Part shown: positions 53,446-60,351 of the stretch, piece after piece | How the letters are laid out: each line of letters begins with the position of its first letter | Numbering within the stretch: position 1 is the first letter of the stretch | Source of the DNA: UBA2031 sp037189985 | GTDB lineage: Bacteria > Pseudomonadota > Gammaproteobacteria > Pseudomonadales > Moraxellaceae | DNA length: 64,000 bases | Assembly (NCBI GenBank): GCA_037189985.1 | Contig: JBBCJX010000006.1 | Span: forward strand, 124,001 to 188,000 | Direction of reading: 5' to 3' | The notes under the pieces: model-generated | Seen by the model: the letters and a program-made list of their open reading frames with translations, nothing else | Told to the model about the DNA's origin: nothing | Databases searched by the model: none | Made by a program: the position numbers and the translations under genes

Positions 53446-54369
53446 TCACTGCAGCACCGGTAATCGCGACAGCACCGCTTCCAGCACTTGTGCCACCGGC
53501 AGTTCCTTGAGATCACCCACTTCAATGGCGCAGAAATCCTCGCGCAGGATGCCGGTCTTGGCCGCCGACGTATGCGAACCGAAAAGCACGAGGCCGGGAC
53601 GGCCGAGGCAGGAGGCTACGTGACTGGGACCCGTGTCATTGCCCACCACGAAAGCGGCTCCCTTGATCACGCCGGCCAGCTGGAACCAGTTGAGGAAAGA
53701 CTGGTCGGCATGCAGCAGGACCTTGCCGGGAATCGTCTTGCAGAGCTCGATCTCGTCCGGCCCGGGCACCGTGACCACCTCATGGCCGCGTGCGATCAGC
53801 TCGCGCGCCAGGTCGGCGTAATACGGCCAGCGCTTGTGCTGGTGTTTGGCAGCGCAGCCGGGAATCAGCACGACATAAGCCGGCCTCACACCGGCGCCGC
53901 CCAGATAGGCGCCCATGTCATCGGCCATCCAGGAAACATCCGGGCTGGCCGCATGCTGGGCGGGCACGCCCGCTGCCGCCAGTTGCAGGGCATAGGCTTC
54001 ACGGTCCGAAATGCCGGCCGGCCGGTTTGCCACCGCACCCACCCAGGGCAGGCCGGCGAAAATAAGGCGCTGGTACCAGGACGTGCGGCGGCTGTTCTGC
54101 AGGTCGTAGATGCGCGAGAAACCCTCGGCGCGCAACTGCCGCCGTAGCGCCAGGAAGCGTCGCAGGTCCAGGAAGGGTGCGCGCTCATCCGGCAGCAGGC
54201 GGTCGATATCCGGGCAGCGCGTCATGAGCTTGCGGAAAGAAGGTGCCGTCAGCAGGACGATCTCGGCCTGGCTGTGATGGTGGCGGATATCCCTGAGAGC
54301 GCCAGCGGCCTGCACCAGATCGCCGAAGGCACCGTGGCGTATGACCAGAATCTTTTCCTGTACCGACAT
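53446..54369 (-). CDS. glycosyltransferase family 9 (heptosyltransferase-like) protein
   Basis: This GT-B transferase of 307 residues starts MSVQEKILVIRHGAFGDLVQ, the GT9 N-terminal motif with the catalytic Asp. The donor-binding part has NDTGPSHVASCLGRPG and LFGSHTSAAKTG. GT9 enzymes use ADP-heptose or related donors to build LPS core. The start has GGGAG six bases upstream; a longer frame (to 54588) covers the 5' region but is not similar to GT9. The gene stands alone, convergent to the GDP-fucose cassette; a 272-base upstream region carries AT-rich, promoter-like sequence (TATACT on the minus strand at 54615-54620). Confidence 0.88.
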   Translation of the reverse strand: MSVQEKILVIRHGAFGDLVQAAGALRDIRHHHSQAEIVLLTAPSFRKLMTRCPDIDRLLPDERAPFLDLRRFLALRRQLRAEGFSRIYDLQNSRRTSWYQRLIFAGLPWVGAVANRPAGISDREAYALQLAAAGVPAQHAASPDVSWMADDMGAYLGGAGVRPAYVVLIPGCAAKHQHKRWPYYADLARELIARGHEVVTVPGPDEIELCKTIPGKVLLHADQSFLNWFQLAGVIKGAAFVVGNDTGPSHVASCLGRPGLVLFGSHTSAAKTGILREDFCAIEVGDLKELPVAQVLEAVLSRLPVLQ

Positions 54370-54641
54370 TCCCGGCTCCCGCTCGCAAAGGCGCCTGAAG
54401 CTAGCCATTTCTACGGCAGCAGACAAGCAGTGACGGCGCATAATCACTTTGCTTTCCCGCTTGAAACTGTATTCCTTACCTACAGCAGGCAGGCTGTTAT
54501 CATTCATGCGCCCGCAGGCATCGAAAACCAGAGATAGCTGGCCGCCTGCTTTATAGGAGGCAATCATGTAGCTGCGGGAGATGCCCAAAAAAATTAAATC
54601 AACAACCTCACCAAAGTATAAACACTGGCTTTATTGCGTAT

Positions 54642-55937
54642 TTACAAACGCCAACTCGGGAAGCCCTCCCGCCCCAAGCGCTCTCTGTCAAATGCAGATT
54701 TCACATCAATGAACGGAGCACACTGGGAACTCTCGGCCAGCAGAGACAAAGACACGGCCCTGACTGCCTCATGCGCTACCGCCGCAACAATAGCATCAAT
54801 GCGCTTGAGGCTCTGCCAGTCAGGCAGCAGCTTGAGCCCATACTCTTCTTCGGCCTCATGGCCATCAGCAACCGGATCCCATACCTGCACCGAGAGGCCG
54901 TAATCCTGAAGCTCATTGACGATATCAATGACTTTGCTGTTGCGGATATCAGCGCAGTTTTCCTTGAAGGTCAGCCCCATCACCAGCACCGTAGCGCCTG
55001 GCTGCATACGGCCAGCCTTGATCATCTGTTTCACCGTTTCATGGGCAATATAGGAACCCATGCGATCATTGATACGGCGGCCGGCGAGTATCACCTCGGG
55101 GTTGTAACCCAGTATCGATACCTTGTGGGTCAGATAATAAGGGTCCACCCCTATACAATGCCCTCCCACGAGGCCGGGGCGGAAGGGCAGGAAATTCCAT
55201 TTGGTACCCGCTGCCTCCAGCACCTCCAGGGTATCTATGCCCATGAGGTTAAAGATGATGGCCAGCTCATTCACCAACGCAATATTTACATCGCGCTGGG
55301 TGTTCTCTATGACCTTGGCTGCCTCTGCCACGCGAATGCTGGATGCGCGGTACACACCCGCCTCGACGATGGACTCATAAAGTGCCGCCACCTGATTGAG
55401 CGCATCAGCATCCTCGGCGGCAACAATCTTGATGATGGTTTCGAGTCGATGTACCTTGTCGCCCGGCACGATGCGCTCAGGAGAATAACCCAGCCTGAAA
55501 TCCTGGCCACGTACCTTGCCGGAAATCCTCTCCAGAATGGGGGCACAAACTTCATCGGTGACACCGGGATAAACCGTTGACTCATAGATCACGATAGCGC
55601 CCGCCTTGAGGTTGGGAGCAATTGTTTCCGTGGCCTTGATGACGGGAGTGAGGTCTGGCTGCTTTGCGTTGTCTATCGGCGTAGGCACTGCAACAACAAT
55701 ATAATCTGCAGCGGCGAGAAGACCTGCATCACTGGTGAAGGACAACTGCTGTGCTGCCGCAAATGCCTCCCGCTCCATCTCACCCGAAGGATCATATCCA
55801 TCACGGTAGGCACGTAGTTTGGCCTCACTGATATCAAAGCCCAGCGTTTTGAGTTTTTTCCCAAAAGCCAGGGCCAAGGGCAAACCTACATAGCCCAAAC
55901 CAACAACAGCAACGGTTTTGTTAGAAAGCTCAGACAT
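54642..55937 (-). CDS. UDP-N-acetylhexosamine 6-dehydrogenase (TviB/WbpO type)
   Basis: This nucleotide-sugar dehydrogenase of 431 residues has the NAD motif GLGYVGLPLA (residues 13-22), the ESTVYPG segment and the catalytic loop VGGHCIGVDPYYL with Cys261. That loop is typical of TviB/WbpO enzymes, which make UDP-GalNAcA or UDP-GlcNAcA. The start MSELSN has AAGGG eight bases upstream. The base composition is visibly lower in GC than the neighbours, suggesting transfer. The epimerase TviC/WbpP that usually accompanies it is not present in this window. It is divergent from the GT10 gene with only 38 bases between. Confidence 0.87.
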   Translation of the reverse strand: MSELSNKTVAVVGLGYVGLPLALAFGKKLKTLGFDISEAKLRAYRDGYDPSGEMEREAFAAAQQLSFTSDAGLLAAADYIVVAVPTPIDNAKQPDLTPVIKATETIAPNLKAGAIVIYESTVYPGVTDEVCAPILERISGKVRGQDFRLGYSPERIVPGDKVHRLETIIKIVAAEDADALNQVAALYESIVEAGVYRASSIRVAEAAKVIENTQRDVNIALVNELAIIFNLMGIDTLEVLEAAGTKWNFLPFRPGLVGGHCIGVDPYYLTHKVSILGYNPEVILAGRRINDRMGSYIAHETVKQMIKAGRMQPGATVLVMGLTFKENCADIRNSKVIDIVNELQDYGLSVQVWDPVADGHEAEEEYGLKLLPDWQSLKRIDAIVAAVAHEAVRAVSLSLLAESSQCAPFIDVKSAFDRERLGREGFPSWRL

Positions 55938-55975
55938 AAAGAAAAACCCTTGGCCGTCCATACAGGAGCAGCAGA

Positions 55976-57064
55976 ATGGCGGATTCTATCAAAAGAGCAC
56001 AGGCATTTTCCTCTCTTGGGCATCCAGGCAGCTCCATGATCACCGTCAAACTCATGAGCCGGTTTCCGGCCTCCGAATGGCTGCGCTACTTTCCCCGCAA
56101 GGAAGCGGTCTGGGGCCAGTGCCGTTTCGTTTTTGACAACGAAGCCCGTGACTACGACTGGCTGGTGGTCTACGACGACCTGCCACCGGCCCAGAGCGAG
56201 CGCCGCTCCATGCGGGTGGAGCCCCTCGCCGGTGCCGCCATCAACACCCTGCTCATCACCACCGAGCCCTCGTCCATCAAGGTGTATGGCAATGCCTTCT
56301 GTGCCCAGTTCGGGCATGTGCTCACCAGCCAGGAACCGTGGGCGCTGAAGCATCCGCGCCGCATCTACAGCCAGCCGGCCCTGCACTGGTTCTATGGCGC
56401 CGGCGGCGACCATTACCGCAGCGTGGATGAAATGAGCGAGCATCCGCCACTGGAAAAAACCGCCGGTCTTTCTACCGTGGGCTCCAACAAGCAGCAGACC
56501 CATACGCTGCACTATCTGCGCTACCAGTTCACGCAGGCCATCAAGGCCGCCATTCCGGAAATGGACGTGTACGGCCGCGGCTACATCCCCATGCCGGACA
56601 AGGCCCTGGCCCTGGACGGCCACCGCTACCATCTCGCCGTGGAAAACCATTACAGCCAGCACCACTGGACAGAAAAGCTCGCCGACACTTTTCTCGGCGG
56701 CTGCCTGCCCTTCTATGCCGGCTGCCCGAATGCCGCCGATTATTTTCCGGAGGAGAGTTTCATCGCGCTGGATATCCGCGACCCGGAGGGAGCCGTGGCC
56801 ATCATCCGCCAGGCCATGGCAGACGGTGAATATGAAAAGCGCCTGCCCGCCATTCTCGAGGCAAGGCGGCGCGTGATGGAGGAGTATTCGATTTTTGCCG
56901 TGCTGGCGCGTGAAATCACGGCACGTCACCAGCCGGCCAGCGACCGGGGCCGGCGCCTGTATTCACGCCGGGCCCTGCGCCTGGCGCGCCCCTGGACCGC
57001 CCTCACGCAACTGCTGGAACGCCTGCTGCAGCGCTGGCGCCACCCGCCGGTGCTGCCCCGCTAG
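55976..57064 (+). CDS. glycosyltransferase family 10 (fucosyltransferase-like) protein
   Basis: This 362-residue protein has, in its C-terminal half, the pattern of alpha-1,3/4-fucosyltransferases: HLAVENH at 219-225, the WTEKLAD motif at 231-237 and LPFYAGCPNAADYFPEESFI at 244-263, where the family reads E-N then T-E-K-L then a P-x-x-x-G-x-x-N stretch. The N-terminal half is less typical. GT10 enzymes use GDP-L-fucose, which the cassette 3 kb upstream would supply. The start has AGGAG seven bases before it. The stop shares CTAG with the convergent ligase-like gene. The acceptor is unknown. Confidence 0.8.
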   Translation: MADSIKRAQAFSSLGHPGSSMITVKLMSRFPASEWLRYFPRKEAVWGQCRFVFDNEARDYDWLVVYDDLPPAQSERRSMRVEPLAGAAINTLLITTEPSSIKVYGNAFCAQFGHVLTSQEPWALKHPRRIYSQPALHWFYGAGGDHYRSVDEMSEHPPLEKTAGLSTVGSNKQQTHTLHYLRYQFTQAIKAAIPEMDVYGRGYIPMPDKALALDGHRYHLAVENHYSQHHWTEKLADTFLGGCLPFYAGCPNAADYFPEESFIALDIRDPEGAVAIIRQAMADGEYEKRLPAILEARRRVMEEYSIFAVLAREITARHQPASDRGRRLYSRRALRLARPWTALTQLLERLLQRWRHPPVLPR

Positions 57065-58329
57065 ACAGCGGCCGTCACCCTGGGCTGACCCGTATCAGGC
57101 TGGCTGTGCGTCAGCTGCTGCAGGCCGAACCCCAGGCCCAGCATGTAGAAACTCCAGAGCAGCATCTCGGAGGCATAGAAATCCAGGTGCGTACCCAGCG
57201 GCAGCCAGGCCAGTGCCCAGACCAGCACGCAGGCCCAGCCCAGCCCGGCCTGGTTGCGTTCCCGCCAGAGCCACACGCAGACCCAGCCGTAAAAGGCCAG
57301 GAAGCCCAATATCCCCAGCAGGCCGGCCCCCAGCCACACGCCCAGCACCACCTGGTGTGCGTGGAATATCCTGATGTCCTTTACCCGGTAGACATTGTCA
57401 GGCGCCAGGTACGGCTTGATGGCTTCGCTGATCTTGCTCGGGCCCACGCCCAGCACCCAGTGGTCGGCCAGCATGTCCACGGCGGGATACCAGATATCCA
57501 GCCGGCCTGACGAGGCCTGGTTGATAGTCTGGTAATCATGCTTGTCCATCACTTGCAGTGACTGCTGCATGCGTTCGGCAAAGGCATCGTTGACGGCATA
57601 CAGCCCGCTCAGCGTCACCGCCAGCAGCAATGGCAGGCCGAGCAGCACCGCCAGGCGATGGCGGCGCGCCCAGTGCCGTATGCACAGCAGCACATACACT
57701 CCGGCACCCGCCAGCCAGCCCAGCATGCCGAAACGGCTGCCGGCCGACACCACTACCAGCCCCGAGAGCAGCAGGCAGGCCGTACCCAGCCAGGAGTTGC
57801 GGTAGGCATTGCGCTGGAAGAGGAAGAACACCGGCAGCAGCGACAGGAAACTGATGAAGAAGCCGAACTTGTAGGGATGCGAGAAATAGGCGGTGAGACG
57901 CCCCAGCATGGGCTGTCCCGAAATGCTGTAGCCGGTGGCCAGCTGCCAGAGCCCGTCCAGCAGCCAGCTCAGGATGGCGCCAACGAGCAGCCAACCAGCC
58001 AGCGGCTGCCCCCAGGGCCGGCGCGCCACTCCCGCCGTGGCCAGCCCCAGCAGGGCAGCCAGGGTGATCACGACCAGCTTCTCCAGCCAGTCACGCTCCA
58101 CATGTCCCTGCAACAGGACCAGGCCGATAGTGGCCAGGAACACCGGCAGCACGAGGCTGTACAGCGCCAGACGCATGCCTTGCGACTCTTTCCACAACGA
58201 AGGCAGGCCGACACGGGCCAGCCCGGCAACCAGGATGAATACATAAAACGCGTAATAGCCACGCGAAAACGGAAACGCCACCACCGGCCCCGCCAGCATG
58301 AGGGCCGCTGCCCAATACCGCCAGTTCAT
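57061..58329 (-). CDS. O-antigen ligase-like (WaaL/Wzy_C) membrane protein
   Basis: This protein of 422 residues has about 10-12 hydrophobic helices. One large loop between helices contains SSGRLDIWYPAVDMLADHWVLGVGPSK and FHAHQVVLGVWL (parts), the pattern of the Wzy_C/O-antigen ligase family with conserved Arg and His residues. Such proteins attach or polymerise O-antigen on lipid A-core at the periplasmic face. A good GGGAGAAGAG ribosome-binding site fixes the start. Its stop overlaps the GT10 stop by four bases. ELM1-like, ilvE and glnE genes stand upstream on the same strand. Confidence 0.85.
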   Translation of the reverse strand: MNWRYWAAALMLAGPVVAFPFSRGYYAFYVFILVAGLARVGLPSLWKESQGMRLALYSLVLPVFLATIGLVLLQGHVERDWLEKLVVITLAALLGLATAGVARRPWGQPLAGWLLVGAILSWLLDGLWQLATGYSISGQPMLGRLTAYFSHPYKFGFFISFLSLLPVFFLFQRNAYRNSWLGTACLLLSGLVVVSAGSRFGMLGWLAGAGVYVLLCIRHWARRHRLAVLLGLPLLLAVTLSGLYAVNDAFAERMQQSLQVMDKHDYQTINQASSGRLDIWYPAVDMLADHWVLGVGPSKISEAIKPYLAPDNVYRVKDIRIFHAHQVVLGVWLGAGLLGILGFLAFYGWVCVWLWRERNQAGLGWACVLVWALAWLPLGTHLDFYASEMLLWSFYMLGLGFGLQQLTHSQPDTGQPRVTAAV

Positions 58330-58402
58330 CTCTTCTCCCTGTTCCCTGCCGCAACCGCCATCTGCCCTTGCGCGCACATGGCAAACCACCCGAAACGCAA
58401 AT

Positions 58403-59302
58403 TCACAAACGTGACAACAGCAGAGCCGCCACGCGCGCGGCCTCGTTGAAATCAGCCGCCACGCGCAATTCCCGCGTCCGCGACCAGTCACTGAAAGCCG
58501 TCACCCTGCCCTCGGCAATCAGGGTCTCCACGCCGCGCATCACACGGCTCTCCCTGTTCACCTCCGGCAGGCGCATGAGGCCGACACGGCATCCCGCCGT
58601 CAGCGCCTCGTACACCATGGACACGCTGTCCTCCGTCACCCAGACACTTTCCGTGCTGACCAGCCTGTCTGCCAGCCAGCCGGGAGGACATTGGGAGAAA
58701 GGCTGGAAGCGCTCGCCATATTTCTGCTGCAGCACGGACTGCAGGCTGGCCGGCGTGCGCCGCGAATCGGCGATGCGCCATGCCGTGCCGGGTTTCAGGC
58801 TGGCCACCACCGCATCGATCTGCTGGAGGATGGCCGCATCATTCCACTGCACATGCTTGCTGGGGCCGCCAATCAGGAAGAGCAGGCTGTCTGGCTTTTT
58901 TTCACCGGCCTGCATGGGATTAAGCACCCCCAGGGTATTGATGACGCGCGCACTCTCCGGCAGGCCGTCATGCTCGGGAACAATCACGACATCGAACATG
59001 AAGGCCGGCAGTGAAGGCTTCATTAAAGCCACGGCAAGGCCGCCGGCCGACTTGCGCGCCGCCAGCACACCGAAATGCGTGCCGTGCCCGGCACCGACGA
59101 TGAGCCGGGGCCTTTTCTTGGCAACGCCGGGCATGAAGCGGCCGAGCAGGAAATCGCGCCAGCCCACGGGCTGCGCGGCGAGATCCATGGAGACGACTTC
59201 GCAGGGAGTGAGCGCTGAAAGGGCCTGGACCAGCCCCAGCGTCTGCTGCATGTGGCCGGGTTTGCCGTCGGTCAGGCGCCAGATGACCAGAGTCTCAGAC
59301 AC
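58403..59302 (-). CDS. ELM1-like (mitochondrial fission ELM1 family) protein
   Basis: This 299-residue protein starts with GTG (AGGGA nine bases upstream) and reads SETLVIWRLTDGKPGHMQQTLG. It shares RLIVGAGHGTHFGVLAAR, LIGGPSKHVQWND and WVTEDSVSMVYEALTAGCRVGL with the ELM1 family, a set of GT-B-like proteins found in plants and bacteria. In bacteria it is found among LPS genes and may be a glycosyltransferase; no direct role is established. It lies between the ligase-like gene and ilvE on the minus strand. Confidence 0.82.
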   Translation of the reverse strand: MSETLVIWRLTDGKPGHMQQTLGLVQALSALTPCEVVSMDLAAQPVGWRDFLLGRFMPGVAKKRPRLIVGAGHGTHFGVLAARKSAGGLAVALMKPSLPAFMFDVVIVPEHDGLPESARVINTLGVLNPMQAGEKKPDSLLFLIGGPSKHVQWNDAAILQQIDAVVASLKPGTAWRIADSRRTPASLQSVLQQKYGERFQPFSQCPPGWLADRLVSTESVWVTEDSVSMVYEALTAGCRVGLMRLPEVNRESRVMRGVETLIAEGRVTAFSDWSRTRELRVAADFNEAARVAALLLSRL

Positions 59303-59332
59303 GACGGCATTCCCTGCAGAGGAGATGGTGGA

Positions 59333-60256
59333 TTACTTGACCGCAGTCAGCCATTCGCGGTGCTGTGCATGGCGGCCATGCACGACATCGAAATACAACT
59401 GCTGCAGCTTGGTGGTGATGGGGCCACGGCGGCCGGCACCTATGGTGCGGCCGTCCAGCTCGCGGATGGGCGTCACTTCAGCGGCGGTGCCGGTGAAGAA
59501 AGCTTCATCGGCGATGTACACCTCGTCGCGCGTCAGCAGTTTTTCCTTCACCTCATAGCCCAGCTCAGCAGCCAGCGTGAAAATGGTGTTGCGCGTGATG
59601 CCGTTGAGGCAGGAGGTGAGCATGGGCGTGTAGATCACTCCGTCTTTCACCACGAAAATGTTTTCACCGGAACCTTCGGCCACATAGCCCTGGGCATCCA
59701 GCAGCAGCGCTTCGTCGGCACCGCCGGAGAGGGCCTCCTGCAGCGCCAGCATGGAATTGAAATAGGGACCGTTGGCCTTGGCCCGCGTCATGGAAATGTT
59801 CACGTGGTGGCGCGTGTAGCTGGAAGTGCGCACCTTGATGCCCAGTTCCAGCGCTTCCTTGCCCATGTAGGCGCCCCAGCTCCAGGCGGCAACGATCACA
59901 TGCACCTTGAGGCCGGTGGCACGCAGGCCCATGGCCTCGCTTCCGTAAAACACCATGGGGCGGATATAGGCGGAAGGCAGATTGTTTTCACGAACGGCAG
60001 TGCGCTGCGCCTCGTTGAGCTCCTCTTTGGAAAAAGGAATCTTCATGTTCATGATGTGGGCGGAATCAAAGAGGCGGTTGGTGTGTTCCTGCAAGCGGAA
60101 AATCGCCGTACCCCCCTCGGCCTCGTAGGCACGGACGCCTTCGAACACGCCCATGCCGTAGTGCAGGGTGTGGGTCAGCACATGGGTCTTGGCTTCGCGC
60201 CAAGGCACCATTTCGCCATCAAACCAGATCACGCCATCGCGATCAGACATCGACAT
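59333..60256 (-). CDS. ilvE: branched-chain amino acid aminotransferase
   Basis: This 307-residue fold-type IV PLP enzyme makes Leu, Ile and Val by transamination. It begins MSMSDRDGVIWFDGE; the ATG at 60256 has GGAG eight bases upstream, a better distance than the ATG at 60262. Conserved parts are THTLHYGMGVFEGVRAY, the lysine region AKANGPYFNSMLA and EGSGENIFVV. Adjacent ilvE and glnE also occur in Pseudomonas. Confidence 0.96.
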   Translation of the reverse strand: MSMSDRDGVIWFDGEMVPWREAKTHVLTHTLHYGMGVFEGVRAYEAEGGTAIFRLQEHTNRLFDSAHIMNMKIPFSKEELNEAQRTAVRENNLPSAYIRPMVFYGSEAMGLRATGLKVHVIVAAWSWGAYMGKEALELGIKVRTSSYTRHHVNISMTRAKANGPYFNSMLALQEALSGGADEALLLDAQGYVAEGSGENIFVVKDGVIYTPMLTSCLNGITRNTIFTLAAELGYEVKEKLLTRDEVYIADEAFFTGTAAEVTPIRELDGRTIGAGRRGPITTKLQQLYFDVVHGRHAQHREWLTAVK

Positions 60257-60351
60257 TTTCATTTCTCCACGCGGGGTTCCGGCCCGCCGCTACACGGTTG
60301 TCATTCGGTTTTTTGCGCGCTGCCAAAGCACAGGCTCCTGCTCTCTGCTCA

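Noticed and set aside
54370..54641. JUMPstart/ops element or decayed gene before the GT9 gene
   Set aside because: No GGCGGTAG core was found, and the open frame here has no recognisable similarity.
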